Positions 9,570 to 19,678 of a stretch of DNA of 64,000 nt are shown here, piece by piece (position 1 is the first letter of the stretch; each line of letters opens with the position of its first letter). Under the pieces are notes generated by a model. The model worked only from the letters and a program-made list of their open reading frames with translations. It searched no databases and was not told the origin of the DNA. A program made the position numbers and the translations under genes. Source of the stretch: Persicobacter sp. CCB-QB2 (GTDB taxonomy: Bacteria > Bacteroidota > Bacteroidia > Cytophagales > Cyclobacteriaceae). The DNA lies in NCBI RefSeq assembly GCF_001274635.1, contig NZ_LBGV01000001.1:3410001-3474000 (forward strand), written 5' to 3'.

Positions 9570-9595
9570 AGTTTCATTAAATATGCCCTTAAGAT

Positions 9596-9622
9596 AAAAA
9601 AAATCCCGCCATTGGCGGGATT
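9596..9622 (-). terminator. Terminator after the glucan phosphorylase gene
   Basis: On the minus strand AATCCCGCC pairs with GGCGGGATT around a short loop and is followed by a T run. It lies 20 bases past the phosphorylase stop and just upstream of the TraB-type gene. Confidence 0.75.
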
Positions 9623-9642
9623 CCGTAGGAGGTGAATTTTCC

Positions 9643-11316
9643 TTAAAATTTCTCTTGTTCCGGGTTATTGTAAACGTGCTCATAATATTCATGCGCCATG
9701 CGGTCCGCATCAAAATAGGGCGTTACATCCTTCATGGAGGTTTTTACAATTTTTGTCCACTCCTCCGGCTTGTCGTAATAAGTTGGCAATACCTCATGCT
9801 CCAACAAGTAGTACATCGCTTCCATATCTTCCTGATCCTGCATATGGTGAGGCTTGCGGTGATCCGTAGCCGGGATGATGAATCCATTGGAGCCATGGCG
9901 GGTAAACTCACAAATCCAACCGTCATAAGTCGAGAAGTTGATACCGGCGTTCATCGCAGCAGTCATACCGGAAGTACCGGAAGCTTCACGGGTCACACGT
10001 GGGTTGTTCAGCCACATATCGGAACCGTATTTCAACATGCGGGAAAGCTGTAATTCATAGCCTACCAAAACCGCTGCATTTTTATATTGCTTGGTCATGT
10101 GCACCAGTGAGTTAAAAGTACCCACCGCACCGTAATCCATTGGGTATGGCTTACCCGCCCAGATAATCTGGATCGGATATTTTGTGTTGGTCAATAATTT
10201 ATGGAAACGCTCCATATCACGGGTGATCAGGTCAGGACGCTTGTATTCTGCATAGCGACGCGCCCAAACAATGGTGAAAACATTGGGATCAAACCAGTTA
10301 CCGGTTTGGTCCGCCACGATCTGGAACAAGTTCTTTTTCAGTTTTTTCTTACGCTCTATCAGAGAGGCATCATCGTCCTTTGCCAAAGCTTCTTTCAACT
10401 GTGGGTCCTGCCAGTAGCGGGCATTCTGCGCATTGGTCACATGGGTAATCGGGCAAATGCCTTCATGACCTTTCCACATTTCTCTAGAAACTTCTCCATG
10501 TAGTTTAGAAACCCCATTGGCAAAGTGTGAAAGTCTCAAAGCGACTAAAGAGTGGTTGAAAATATCATCCTTGATGCCCGTAAGCTCACGCACAGTCTCT
10601 AATGGTACCCCATTAAAGAAGCCCAATTTGTTTAGCAGGTGAATATTATGTTTTTCGTTACCTGCTTCCTCAGGAGTGTGAGTGGTAAATACCATACGCT
10701 TCTTTACCTCCTCAACAGAATCAAATTTCTTATATAAATGGAAAGCAGCGGAAAGGGCATGCGCTTCATTCAGGTGATAAATTTCCGGCTCCCAGTTCAG
10801 TTCATCCAAAAGTTTCGCACCGCCAAGGCCTAAAAGAATAGACTGTGCTACTTTACCCTCTGTGTTGGATTCGTAAAGGCGGTGAGTTGTCGTTTGTGCC
10901 AGATAATCGTTCTCCGGTAAGTCTGTAGATAAGAAGAACATCGGAACGGTACCGAACTGCTCAGGATCCAGATAATAGGCTTTTACCCATACCGGGTGAT
11001 TGTTCAGGTTAATAGAGAATTTGATGCCGGTATCTTCCAGAAAAGAGTAGATTTTCTCCTGAAATAAAACGTCCATGGACTGATCCTTGGCACGAATCTG
11101 ATCATAGTAGCCATATTTCCATAGCAAGCCAATCCCGACCATATTTTGCTTCAGGTCATAAGCACTACGCATATGCGAACCGGCTAAAAAGCCTAATCCT
11201 CCGGAATAGATTTTGAAAGACTGATCGATCGCAAATTCCATACAGAAATAAGCGGTTTTTTTACTGTATTTAGGATCGAATTTATAAGGGTGTTGGAATT
11301 TCTTAGGTAAGCTCAT
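9643..11316 (-). CDS. glgP: Alpha-glucan phosphorylase-like protein (GT35, short form)
   Basis: 557 residues, the short form of the glycogen/starch phosphorylase family, which releases glucose-1-phosphate from alpha-1,4-glucans in the cytoplasm. Family features include CMEFAI near residue 25, YSGGLGFLAGSHMRSA, HLNEAHAL, VFTTHTPEEAGNE, WARRYAEYKRPDL and EASGTSGM. The position that carries the pyridoxal-phosphate Lys in classical members (GNMK or SGMK) is Thr452 here (SGMTAAMNAG). The cofactor mode, or catalysis itself, may therefore differ. The gene is transcribed alone with its own terminator; glgB is 21 kb away. Confidence 0.85.
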   Translation of the reverse strand: MSLPKKFQHPYKFDPKYSKKTAYFCMEFAIDQSFKIYSGGLGFLAGSHMRSAYDLKQNMVGIGLLWKYGYYDQIRAKDQSMDVLFQEKIYSFLEDTGIKFSINLNNHPVWVKAYYLDPEQFGTVPMFFLSTDLPENDYLAQTTTHRLYESNTEGKVAQSILLGLGGAKLLDELNWEPEIYHLNEAHALSAAFHLYKKFDSVEEVKKRMVFTTHTPEEAGNEKHNIHLLNKLGFFNGVPLETVRELTGIKDDIFNHSLVALRLSHFANGVSKLHGEVSREMWKGHEGICPITHVTNAQNARYWQDPQLKEALAKDDDASLIERKKKLKKNLFQIVADQTGNWFDPNVFTIVWARRYAEYKRPDLITRDMERFHKLLTNTKYPIQIIWAGKPYPMDYGAVGTFNSLVHMTKQYKNAAVLVGYELQLSRMLKYGSDMWLNNPRVTREASGTSGMTAAMNAGINFSTYDGWICEFTRHGSNGFIIPATDHRKPHHMQDQEDMEAMYYLLEHEVLPTYYDKPEEWTKIVKTSMKDVTPYFDADRMAHEYYEHVYNNPEQEKF

Positions 11317-11656
11317 TATTATTCAAAAATTAGTATTAAACCAAGATTGTGTGATTGTTTATACACGAAAAAATCCAGTTAGATTATGCAATTAATGGAT
11401 TTTTGTAATATGTAATAGTTTGTTTGAAATTCTTTTTGATTTTTTGCTTTAGCAAACGTTTTCTATGGCCGATTTAAGGCACACTTTTTTAGTTTTATCC
11501 TGCTTATTTAATGATTAACAAAGATTTGAAAAATGATTTGAGTCATTAAAAATACTGTCTAGAGCATAAAAAACGAAATATAGATTTTTGAGTTAAAAAA
11601 TGCTGGAAAAATTTAAGTGCCTGAAGATGTAATAATTGGAATATCCATGTTGAAAT
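11317..11656. other. AT-rich intergenic DNA
   Basis: 340 bases between the glucan phosphorylase gene and the small membrane-peptide gene, both minus. The phosphorylase promoter should lie here, but I find no full TTTG/TAnnTTTG pair. No RNA gene or hairpin with a T run is evident. Confidence 0.6.
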
Positions 11657-11806
11657 TTACTCTTCGCATCGGCAATTTTTTTCATGACACTCTTTTTTTT
11701 GCCTCTGAAACGGTCTAATGCTATTTTTTAAAAGCAGAAAAACTGCTCCCAAAAATAAAAGGAAAACGACGATTTCCTGAAAAGTCAAAGTAGTCAACAG
11801 CTCCAT
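11657..11806 (-). CDS. Small membrane protein with C-terminal Cys cluster (FeoB-associated-like)
   Basis: An ATG at 11806 opens a 49-residue frame. Residues 10-27 form one hydrophobic helix (EIVVFLLFLGAVFLLL). A short basic stretch (RPFQRQKKE) follows, then a tail with Cys40, Cys45 and Cys47 (C-x4-C-x-C). This plan resembles the small FeoB-associated Cys-rich membrane proteins of Bacteroidota, but no feoA or feoB is nearby, so the assignment is tentative. The helix predicts inner-membrane insertion with the Cys tail probably cytoplasmic. A chance frame is possible given its size. Confidence 0.5.
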   Translation of the reverse strand: MELLTTLTFQEIVVFLLFLGAVFLLLKNSIRPFQRQKKECHEKNCRCEE

Positions 11807-11999
11807 TTTTTTTATTTGATTTTAGTACATAGTCAGATTTTGAACCAATTTTTACGATTTATGGGACGAATCCGAATGAAAAGCAATAAAGATATATAAA
11901 CCAATTGATTAGCGCGAAAAAATAGAGGTAACTTTTTGCTCAAAAAGGTGAACAATATCCAAATAAATCTCCTTTCAAATATATACTGACATACTGCCT

Positions 12000-13418
12000 A
12001 TGAACCTGAACGAATACCACTATGCTGTTGACCCAACATTCCTAAAGCGCCTGCCCTGCCCCATCATTGTGCTTGGTCCTCACGGTACAGCCTTATTTGC
12101 GAATCAGGCTTTCATAGCGCTTTTCAGTGAAATCGCCGCGGAAGCTATTCAAAATGGGAAAATTTTGTCCATCATTGGCCGGTGGCAGGAAGAAGAAGTG
12201 GTAAGTTTTCCGAATTCCAGGGTGCCTCAGAAAAAATGGCGCCTAAAACGTATTAATCAGGAGGATGACCGAGAGGTTTGGTCTTTAGAAGAAGCCAATC
12301 AATCCCCTTTTCAGGATACGCAATTTTTGTCCATGATGGCGCATGAACTGCGCACTCCGCTTAATGCCATTCTGGGCCTGACCCAGTTGGTGAATCAGGA
12401 AAATGAACAAAAGGGTTTGGTTGAAACCCTGCATACCCTTCAATATTCCGGAGAGCACCTGTTGGGTCTGATCAATGATGTATTGGATTTTAGTAAAATT
12501 TTCGAAGGGAAACTTCAGCTTGATCCACGGTCCTTTAATCCCAAAATGCAGTGCAAAGAGATTAAGGCCATGTTGCAAAGCAGAGCCTTGAATAAGGATA
12601 TCTTCCTGAAGGTTTTAATTGGAGATGAGGTGCCCGAACTGGTGAAGGGCGATGATCATCGTCTGAAGCAGGTGCTGATCAATCTGATAAATAATGCTAT
12701 AAAATTTACCGAAGAGGGAGGCATTACCGTTAAGCTGGAGCGCCTGCCCAGAGGGGGGAATATGCTGTGGTTGCGTTATACGATTGAGGACAGCGGCATT
12801 GGTATTGCACCCGATAAAATTCAACAGATTTTTGAGCCTTTCAGCCAGGCTGACACTTCCACCGGTCGGAAATACGGTGGTACAGGCCTGGGTTTAACGA
12901 TCAGTAGGTTCCTGATTGAAAGTATGGGAGGGAACATCAGGGTAGAAAGTAAGCCAGGGGTAGGCACGCGTTTTTTCGTGAGCTTGCCAATGGAGCGCCA
13001 TCAGGATGAGCAGCAGCAATTTATTCCAGCAAGCCTTAAGCCTTTTCGTAATGCGAAAGTACTTTTGGTGGAAGACGAGCCGATCAACCAGGCGATAGCC
13101 AAACGCTATCTGTCAAAATTTGGGATTGTTCCTGAATTGGCGGAAAATGGAAAACGCGTATTACAATGGGTAGAGGCGGAAACTTTTGATTTGATCCTGA
13201 TGGATCTCCACCTTCCGGATGCACATGGAGAACAGCTGGCCCGTTCCATTCGCCACATGAATGCGCATTACCACAGAATACCCATTTTGGCGTTGACTTC
13301 CACCCGCTATGATGAGTGGGAAGATAAAACAGAATTGGCTCAAATGAATGGCTATTTAACAAAGCCTATTAATCCGGCCCTGATGAAACGCACCCTTGAG
13401 GAGTTTTTTGAATTTTGA
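12000..13418 (+). CDS. Hybrid sensor histidine kinase with receiver domain
   Basis: 472 residues and no predicted membrane segment, so a cytoplasmic sensor. Residues about 15-60 look like a short PAS-like domain (CPIIVLGPHGTALFANQAF). The HisKA domain carries the phospho-acceptor His115 in MMAHELRTPLNAI. The ATPase domain has the N box (LINLINNAIKF), DSGIGIA and GGTGLGLTI. The C-terminal receiver (about 350-470) has VLLVEDEPINQ, phospho-acceptor Asp402 in LILMDLHLP, and YLTKPI. The gene is monocistronic with no partner regulator adjacent, and the signal is unknown. Confidence 0.93.
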   Translation: MNLNEYHYAVDPTFLKRLPCPIIVLGPHGTALFANQAFIALFSEIAAEAIQNGKILSIIGRWQEEEVVSFPNSRVPQKKWRLKRINQEDDREVWSLEEANQSPFQDTQFLSMMAHELRTPLNAILGLTQLVNQENEQKGLVETLHTLQYSGEHLLGLINDVLDFSKIFEGKLQLDPRSFNPKMQCKEIKAMLQSRALNKDIFLKVLIGDEVPELVKGDDHRLKQVLINLINNAIKFTEEGGITVKLERLPRGGNMLWLRYTIEDSGIGIAPDKIQQIFEPFSQADTSTGRKYGGTGLGLTISRFLIESMGGNIRVESKPGVGTRFFVSLPMERHQDEQQQFIPASLKPFRNAKVLLVEDEPINQAIAKRYLSKFGIVPELAENGKRVLQWVEAETFDLILMDLHLPDAHGEQLARSIRHMNAHYHRIPILALTSTRYDEWEDKTELAQMNGYLTKPINPALMKRTLEEFFEF

Positions 13419-13473
13419 GCTTAAAGCAGTCCGCTTTCTTGCCCAATAGCCTTCTTTACTTTGGAAAAAGGAT

Positions 13474-13481
13474 TAGCTTTG
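13474..13481 (+). promoter_or_regulatory. Candidate -7 box for purKE
   Basis: TAGCTTTG matches TAnnTTTG, 38 bases before the purK start. The -33 region is only a weak match. Confidence 0.35.
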
Positions 13482-13519
13482 TATGTCAAAAACTTTAAGA
13501 CAGGCAAATTGCGATAAAC

Positions 13520-14662
13520 ATGGCATTCTCTTTATTCCAAGATTTAAAATTAGGTATTCTGGGTGGCGGACAGCTGGGCAGAATGCTGATTCAGTCCTCT
13601 TTTGATTTTAATATTGATATCGCCATTATGGATCCGGATGATCAGGCTCCCTGCTCCAGGATTGCCAGTCGGTTCAAGGTGGGTTCATTAAAAGATTATA
13701 CCGACGTTTATGAGTTCGGAAAAGGCTGTGATGTGATCACGGTGGAGATTGAAAATGTGAATACGGAAGCCTTAAGGCAGCTGGAGCTGGAAGGTAAAAA
13801 GGTTTACCCGCAGCCAGCGGTCATTGAGCTGATTCAGGACAAGCGTATTCAGAAGCAGTTTTACAAAGATCACAATATTCCTACCTCCCCTTTCATTTTA
13901 ACCGAAGATCGCAACGAGGTCATGCGCCATGCAGACTTTCTGCCAGCGGTTCATAAATTGGGCCGTGAGGGTTATGACGGGCGTGGGGTCCAAATGCTAC
14001 GTCAGGTGGAAGATATTTCCAAGGCTTTTGATAAACCGGGTGTTTTAGAGAAGCTGATTGATTTCCAAACTGAGATTTCGGTGATTGTGGCCAGAAACCC
14101 ACAGGGGCAGGTACGCACTTTTCCTGCGGTGGAGTTGGTCTACCATCCGGAGGCTAATTTGGTGGAATACCTTTTTGCACCGGCGAAAATCAGTCCCGAA
14201 GTCGCAGATAAGGCAGAGAAAATTGCTATTGATGTCATCACCAAACTGGACATGATCGGCTTGTTGGCCGTGGAGATGTTCGTGACCAAAGAGGGAGAGG
14301 TTTTGGTGAATGAGGTAGCGCCGCGTCCACATAATTCCGGACACCAGACCATAGAAGCGAATCATACTTCCCAGTATGAGCAGCATCTGCGCTCTATTAT
14401 GGGGGCACCTTTGGGGGATACCGCAGCTTTGAAGCCTTCCGCTATGGTGAATCTACTAGGGGAAGAAGGCTATGAAGGTCTGGCAAAATACGAAGGGATG
14501 GAGGAATCCATGGCCGTTGATGGTGCGCATATTCACCTGTACGGAAAAAGTTACACCAAGCCTTTCCGAAAAATGGGTCATGTGACCATTGTCGATGAGG
14601 ACCTGGATCGACTGAAAGAAAAAGCAGATTTCATTAAAAATACCCTAAAAATAAAAGCATGA
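13520..14662 (+). CDS. purK: 5-(carboxyamino)imidazole ribonucleotide synthase PurK
   Basis: PurK uses ATP and bicarbonate to convert AIR to N5-CAIR in purine synthesis. The 380-residue protein shows the ATP-grasp layout. A Rossmann-like start ([13 protein letters not shown]) is followed by the central lid ([12 protein letters not shown]) and the catalytic segment [17 protein letters not shown]. Length is normal. Its TGA stop overlaps the purE ATG in an ATGA, so the two genes are translationally coupled and encode consecutive steps. Confidence 0.97.
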   Translation: MAFSLFQDLKLGILGGGQLGRMLIQSSFDFNIDIAIMDPDDQAPCSRIASRFKVGSLKDYTDVYEFGKGCDVITVEIENVNTEALRQLELEGKKVYPQPAVIELIQDKRIQKQFYKDHNIPTSPFILTEDRNEVMRHADFLPAVHKLGREGYDGRGVQMLRQVEDISKAFDKPGVLEKLIDFQTEISVIVARNPQGQVRTFPAVELVYHPEANLVEYLFAPAKISPEVADKAEKIAIDVITKLDMIGLLAVEMFVTKEGEVLVNEVAPRPHNSGHQTIEANHTSQYEQHLRSIMGAPLGDTAALKPSAMVNLLGEEGYEGLAKYEGMEESMAVDGAHIHLYGKSYTKPFRKMGHVTIVDEDLDRLKEKADFIKNTLKIKA

Positions 14663-15168
14663 GTAAGGTGCAAGTAGGCATTATTATGGGAAGCAATTCT
14701 GATCTTCCGGTAATGAAGCAAGCCGCAGAAGTATTGGAAGAATTGGGCGTAAGCTTTGAGGTAACGATCGTTTCCGCCCACAGAACACCCGAACGTATGG
14801 TAACTTATGCCAATGAGGCCAGAGCCAGAGGCATAAAAGCGATTATCGCCGGAGCAGGCGGGGCCGCTCACCTTCCGGGAATGGTGGCTTCTATGACCAG
14901 CCTTCCTGTCATTGGTGTTCCGGTAAAATCCAGCAATTCCATTGATGGTTGGGATTCGGTACTTTCTATTTTGCAAATGCCGGGCGGTGTGCCTGTGGCG
15001 ACGGTAGCGTTGAATGGCGCGAAAAATGCCGGTATCCTTGCCGCCCAAATGGTGGGTGCTTTTGAGGCAGATATTGCGGAAAATCTGGACAAGTTCAAGC
15101 AGGCCATGAAAGAAAAAGTATTGGATGCTGCAGCAGAATTAGAGGAAAAAGGTTATCAGGCCTTTTAA
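14659..15168 (+). CDS. purE: N5-carboxyaminoimidazole ribonucleotide mutase PurE
   Basis: PurE rearranges N5-CAIR, the PurK product, to CAIR. At 169 residues it is the class I bacterial form. Diagnostic segments are [24 protein letters not shown] with the active-site His, and [14 protein letters not shown]. The start overlaps the purK stop by four bases (ATGA). A long hairpin (15186-15222) follows the stop. Confidence 0.97.
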   Translation: MSKVQVGIIMGSNSDLPVMKQAAEVLEELGVSFEVTIVSAHRTPERMVTYANEARARGIKAIIAGAGGAAHLPGMVASMTSLPVIGVPVKSSNSIDGWDSVLSILQMPGGVPVATVALNGAKNAGILAAQMVGAFEADIAENLDKFKQAMKEKVLDAAAELEEKGYQAF

Positions 15169-15185
15169 TTTTCCGTAATTTAGTA

Positions 15186-15222
15186 TTGCTTTTGGAAGAT
15201 CTTACTAATTTTCCAAAAGCAA
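15186..15222. promoter_or_regulatory. Long hairpin between purE and recJ
   Basis: TTGCTTTTGGAA at 15186 is exactly inverted by TTCCAAAAGCAA at 15211, a 12-base-pair stem with a 13-base loop. It is followed by A3T3 rather than a T run, so it is a poor terminator. It may protect the purKE mRNA end or act in the recJ leader. Confidence 0.5.
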
Positions 15223-15273
15223 ATTTACGTTGCAGAGAATCTGTGGCGCTATTATTTTTTCTTTGAAGGGAAT

Positions 15274-16977
15274 ATGGTCAAAAAGTGGGTATATAAGGCG
15301 GCACCGCCGCAAGAGGATGTCGATCGGTTGATGACTCAGGTAGGAGTTTCGGAGACTGTCGCGACCCTGCTTGCCCAAAGGCAAATCACCGATTATGATG
15401 AGGCGAAGCAATTCTTCCGCCCCTCACTGGAGCATTTGCATGATCCTTTTTTGATGAAAGGAATGGCCGAGGCAGTGGATCGCCTGCAAGAGGCCTTTCA
15501 AAGAAGAGAGAAAATCCTGGTCTATGGCGACTATGATGTAGATGGTACGACTTCAGTAGCCCTGGTTTATGGTTTTTTGAAGGAGTATTACCCGAATTTG
15601 GAATTCTATGTGCCGGATCGCTATAAGGAAGGCTATGGCGTTTCACAAAAAGGGATTGAATACGCCCGAGATAATAACTTTAAGCTGATCATTTCACTGG
15701 ATTGTGGAATTAAGGCCGTGGACCGGGTGCAGCAAGCCAAGGATTGGGACATTGATTTCATCATCTGTGATCACCACCGCCCAGGAAGTGTTTTACCTCC
15801 TGCTGTGGCCATCCTGGATCCCAAGCAAGAAGATTGCCAGTACCCTTTTACGGAACTTTCCGGTTGTGGCGTAGGCTTTAAGCTGATGCAGGGCTATTGC
15901 CGAAAGTTTGATATTCCGGAGCAAAAGCTCTTCACCTATCTGGATATGGTGGCGGTGAGTATTGCATCTGACATCGTGCCGGTGTCAGGGGAAAACCGCG
16001 TTTTGGCCTATTTCGGTTTGAAGGTTTTGAATAAAAAGCCCTCTCACGGTTTACAGGCCTTGATGAATTTAGGCAGTGGCATTTCCAAAATGACCATTTC
16101 CTCTATCGTTTTCGGCATTGGCCCAAGAATTAATGCTGCCGGCCGAATGGCGCATGCCTCCGGAGCCGTCGAATTACTATTGGCGCGCGATAAAGAGGAG
16201 GCCGATATTTTGGCTCAGCGGATTGAAACCAAGAATGAAATCCGCCGGAACTTTGATACCAATATCACTGCTGAAGCCATCAGCATGATTGAAAATACAG
16301 GAGGAGTACAAGCAAAATCTACCGTGCTTTTCAAAAGTGACTGGCACAAAGGGGTGATTGGGATTGTGGCTTCCCGTTGCATCGATAAATTTTATCGACC
16401 CACCATTATTTTAACCGAATCCAACCGGAAAGCAACAGGTTCTGCCCGATCCGTAGATGGCTTTGATATTTATGAAGCGATCAGCGAATGCTCGGATTTG
16501 CTGGAGCAATTTGGTGGGCACCGCTATGCGGCAGGACTTACTTTGGAGATTGATAAGGTGGATGAGTTTCGCCGTCGGTTTAATAAGGTAGTCGAGGAAA
16601 GAATTACCGAGGACCAATTGGTGCCTCGATTGAATATTGATAAAAAGATTACGCTGGACGAGGTCAATTATAAGCTTTATAATATTTTGAAGCAGATGGC
16701 GCCTTTTGGGCCGGAGAATATGACCCCGATTTTTGTCAGTGAAGATTTGAAAATTACCGAACGCCCCAGATTGCTGAAAGGGGAACACCTGAAGTTTAAA
16801 GTAGTTCAGGATGGCACCCAGCAACCTTTGGAAGCCATAGGCTTTGGCTTTGGTCAATACTTCGATTTGGTCAATAGTGGTATGCGTTTCCGTATGGCTT
16901 ATTCTGTGGAAGAGAATATTTATATGGGCCGGAAAAGTTTACAGCTGTATGTGAAAGACATCAAATTCGAGGAATAA
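15274..16977 (+). CDS. recJ: Single-stranded-DNA-specific exonuclease RecJ
   Basis: RecJ degrades single-stranded DNA 5' to 3' in recombination and mismatch repair. The 567-residue protein has the DHH phosphoesterase motifs in order: YGDYDVDGTTS, LDCGIKA, ICDHHRPG with the DHH triad, VSIASDIVP, and the DHHA1-type segment SARSVDGFDIYEAI followed by GGHRYAAG. A C-terminal OB-type domain (about residues 440-567) completes the usual layout. No deviation from the family is apparent. Confidence 0.97.
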   Translation: MVKKWVYKAAPPQEDVDRLMTQVGVSETVATLLAQRQITDYDEAKQFFRPSLEHLHDPFLMKGMAEAVDRLQEAFQRREKILVYGDYDVDGTTSVALVYGFLKEYYPNLEFYVPDRYKEGYGVSQKGIEYARDNNFKLIISLDCGIKAVDRVQQAKDWDIDFIICDHHRPGSVLPPAVAILDPKQEDCQYPFTELSGCGVGFKLMQGYCRKFDIPEQKLFTYLDMVAVSIASDIVPVSGENRVLAYFGLKVLNKKPSHGLQALMNLGSGISKMTISSIVFGIGPRINAAGRMAHASGAVELLLARDKEEADILAQRIETKNEIRRNFDTNITAEAISMIENTGGVQAKSTVLFKSDWHKGVIGIVASRCIDKFYRPTIILTESNRKATGSARSVDGFDIYEAISECSDLLEQFGGHRYAAGLTLEIDKVDEFRRRFNKVVEERITEDQLVPRLNIDKKITLDEVNYKLYNILKQMAPFGPENMTPIFVSEDLKITERPRLLKGEHLKFKVVQDGTQQPLEAIGFGFGQYFDLVNSGMRFRMAYSVEENIYMGRKSLQLYVKDIKFEE

Positions 16978-17074
16978 TTTTTGAGGGGAATTGATCATCA
17001 CGGAAGTCGGAAAAGTATTTTTTTTGTCGGCCAGATTGTTCACCTTAATCAAAAAATGATTTGTAATTTAGATT

Positions 17075-17806
17075 ATGAAGCTACGTTCTGAAAAGCTGGT
17101 CAAAAAATATAAAAAGCGGACCGTTGTTAATCAGGTGTCCGTGGAAGTGGAGCAAGGAGAAATTGTTGGATTATTGGGCCCAAATGGTGCCGGTAAGACT
17201 ACTTCCTTTTATATGACCGTAGGCCTGATTAAACCCAATGACGGGAGGATTTTCTTGGATGAGGAAGACATCACGGCTTTGCCCATGTATAAGCGAGCCC
17301 AAAAGGGGATTGGATACCTGGCGCAGGAGGCCTCTGTTTTTAGGACACTGACGGTGGAGGAGAACTTAAAGGCCGTTTTGGAAATGACCAAGCTCTCAAA
17401 GGCAGAGCAAAATGCCAAAGTAGAGGAGTTGCTGGAAGAGTTTTCTTTAACGCACGTTCGAAAAAACCTGGGGATGGTGCTTTCCGGCGGAGAGCGTCGT
17501 CGTACGGAGATCGCCCGTGCGCTGGCGGTGGATCCCAAATTTGTGCTATTGGATGAGCCTTTTGCCGGAGTAGACCCGATTGCGGTAGAGGAAATTCAGG
17601 GGATCGTGGCCAAATTGAAAAATAAAAATATTGGAATCTTGATTTCTGACCACAATGTGAATGAGACACTGGCCATTACCGACCGTGCTTATTTGATGGT
17701 GGAAGGAAAACTTTTCCGAGCAGGAACAGCTGAGGATTTAGCCAATGATCCGGAAGTGAGACGAGTGTATTTGGGGGAGTATTTTGAGCTAAAACGAAAG
17801 ATATAG
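17075..17806 (+). CDS. lptB: Lipopolysaccharide export ABC transporter ATPase LptB
   Basis: LptB is the cytoplasmic ATPase that powers LPS extraction by LptFG. 243 residues with Walker [10 protein letters not shown] (near residue 36), the Q loop in YLAQEASVF, the signature [15 protein letters not shown], Walker [13 protein letters not shown] and the switch His in ISDHNV. The signature and the AQEASVF segment fit LptB rather than a generic ABC ATPase. The downstream GH3-family gene starts 29 bases later and may be co-transcribed. Confidence 0.95.
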   Translation: MKLRSEKLVKKYKKRTVVNQVSVEVEQGEIVGLLGPNGAGKTTSFYMTVGLIKPNDGRIFLDEEDITALPMYKRAQKGIGYLAQEASVFRTLTVEENLKAVLEMTKLSKAEQNAKVEELLEEFSLTHVRKNLGMVLSGGERRRTEIARALAVDPKFVLLDEPFAGVDPIAVEEIQGIVAKLKNKNIGILISDHNVNETLAITDRAYLMVEGKLFRAGTAEDLANDPEVRRVYLGEYFELKRKI

Positions 17807-17835
17807 CTGTTGGCTGCCGGGCCAAACTTATCTTT

Positions 17836-19350
17836 ATGACCATTATCAACTCTATTATCACCTGGGTGATGCAGAAACGTATCCACCAGATAGAACTCTT
17901 CATGAAATACCCTCATGAAGTACAATTTGATATTTTTCAGCGGTTGATCGAAACGGCCGCTGATACGGAATTTGGCCGGAAATATCATTTTAAAGAAATC
18001 AAAACGGCCCGGGAGTTTCGGGAGCGGGTGCCCCTGCACCACTACGAAGATTTATTCCCCTTTATCGATCGGATGATGAAGGGGGAAAAGAATATCTTAT
18101 GGCCTACCGAAATTAAATGGTTTTCCAAATCCTCCGGAACTACTAATGCCCGCAGTAAATTCATTCCGGTCTCCAAAGAGGCCCTGGATGAATGTCATTT
18201 TAAAGGCGGAAAAGACCTCTATTCTTTCTACTCCAATAATTATCCCGATACCCATATTTTCTCCGGAAAAGGACTGGCCATTGGAGGAACCCATCAGGCC
18301 AATGAGTTTGATCTGAACGAAAACTCCCATTACGGGGATGTGTCCGCGGTGATTATGGCTAACCTTCCCTTTTATGCCCAGCTTTACCGTACCCCTAGTC
18401 TGGACATCGCCCTGATGGACGAATGGGAAGATAAAATTGAGCAGATGGCACAATCCACCATTCAGGATGATGTCACCCATTTTCTGGGAGTTCCCACCTG
18501 GACGCTGGTTTTATTGCAAAGGGTTCTGGAAATTACCGGCAAAAGTCATATTAAAGAAGTATGGCCTAACCTGGAGGCATTTGTGCACGGAGCGGTGGCT
18601 TTTGAGCCCTACGAGTCTTCCTTTAATGCGCTGATCCCAAAGGAAGGCATGCATTATATGGAGACTTATAATGCCTCTGAGGGCTTTTTTGGGATACAGG
18701 ACCAGAAAGACAGTAAAGATTTATTACTAATGCTGGACTATGGGATTTATTATGAATTTATTCCCATGGAAGAATGGGATAATGAAGAACCAAAGACCAT
18801 CACCCTGGAGGATGTTGAGCTTGGGAAAAACTATGCCATGGTCATTTCCACCAATGCCGGCTTGTGGCGATATCTGATCGGAGATACGGTTCGGTTTACC
18901 TCCATTTCCCCTTATCGGGTGAGGATTTCCGGTCGCACCAAACACTTTATTAATGCTTTTGGTGAAGAGGTGATCGTGGAGAATGCCGATCAGGCCATAA
19001 CGGCGGCTTGTGAGGCTACCGGAGCGATTATGTCCAATTATACCGCCGCTCCCATCTTTTTGGAAGTGGGGGTGAAAGGAGGCCATGAATGGATCGTAGA
19101 ATTCGAGAAAGATCCGGACGATGCCCAGCGTTTTACCGAGGTTTTAGATCAAACGTTACGCCAGATCAATTCGGATTATGATGCCAAGCGCTATAAGAAT
19201 ATTGCTTTAGAAATACCAAAGGTACATGTGGCGCCGGCAGGAACTTTTTATAAATGGATGAAAAACAGGGGTAAACTCGGTGGTCAGCATAAAGTCCCCC
19301 GATTGTCCAATAAACGGGAATATGTGGAGGAGATCTTAAAATTATTATAG
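17836..19350 (+). CDS. GH3 auxin-responsive promoter family protein
   Basis: 504 residues. GH3 proteins are ANL-type adenylating enzymes; the plant members join amino acids to acyl hormones, while bacterial members mostly lack a tested substrate. The ATP-binding motif appears as SKSSGTTNARSKFIPVS, followed by YNASEGFFG and YLIGDTVRF. The C-terminal lid domain has ISGRTKHFINAFGEEV. The gene lies 29 bases after lptB on the same strand. The family is clear; the reaction is not. Confidence 0.9.
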   Translation: MTIINSIITWVMQKRIHQIELFMKYPHEVQFDIFQRLIETAADTEFGRKYHFKEIKTAREFRERVPLHHYEDLFPFIDRMMKGEKNILWPTEIKWFSKSSGTTNARSKFIPVSKEALDECHFKGGKDLYSFYSNNYPDTHIFSGKGLAIGGTHQANEFDLNENSHYGDVSAVIMANLPFYAQLYRTPSLDIALMDEWEDKIEQMAQSTIQDDVTHFLGVPTWTLVLLQRVLEITGKSHIKEVWPNLEAFVHGAVAFEPYESSFNALIPKEGMHYMETYNASEGFFGIQDQKDSKDLLLMLDYGIYYEFIPMEEWDNEEPKTITLEDVELGKNYAMVISTNAGLWRYLIGDTVRFTSISPYRVRISGRTKHFINAFGEEVIVENADQAITAACEATGAIMSNYTAAPIFLEVGVKGGHEWIVEFEKDPDDAQRFTEVLDQTLRQINSDYDAKRYKNIALEIPKVHVAPAGTFYKWMKNRGKLGGQHKVPRLSNKREYVEEILKLL

Positions 19351-19678
19351 TGTTGCCAAATTGTAAATATTGTTTGCGTTACTAGTCAATAATTAAGGCG
19401 GATTTTGGGGTATTTTAATTTCCGGAGAACAATATCATAATCTAATTGCGCTTTGAAGTCGAATTAAACTGAAATAGGTCATCTTTTAGGTTGATCTTCC
19501 TCTTCTTTGCTTGGGGTAATTTATTGGATTTGTTCAAGTTTCTCCTGCAAAGTTACTCAAACTAAAAAAATGGTGTTTGGTAACAAATCCTTAACATACA
19601 AATGGCGTTCATTGGCTTAATTAATGCCATTTTTGTCAGCGAAAAAATCAGGCTCGGTTCTGCCGGAATAAATTGTAA
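19351..19678. other. Intergenic region with one hairpin
   Basis: 328 bases. ATGGC near 19602 pairs with GCCAT near 19628 and is followed by TTTTTG, which resembles a weak terminator or an attenuator before the Na/Pi cotransporter gene. Nothing else is recognisable. Confidence 0.45.
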
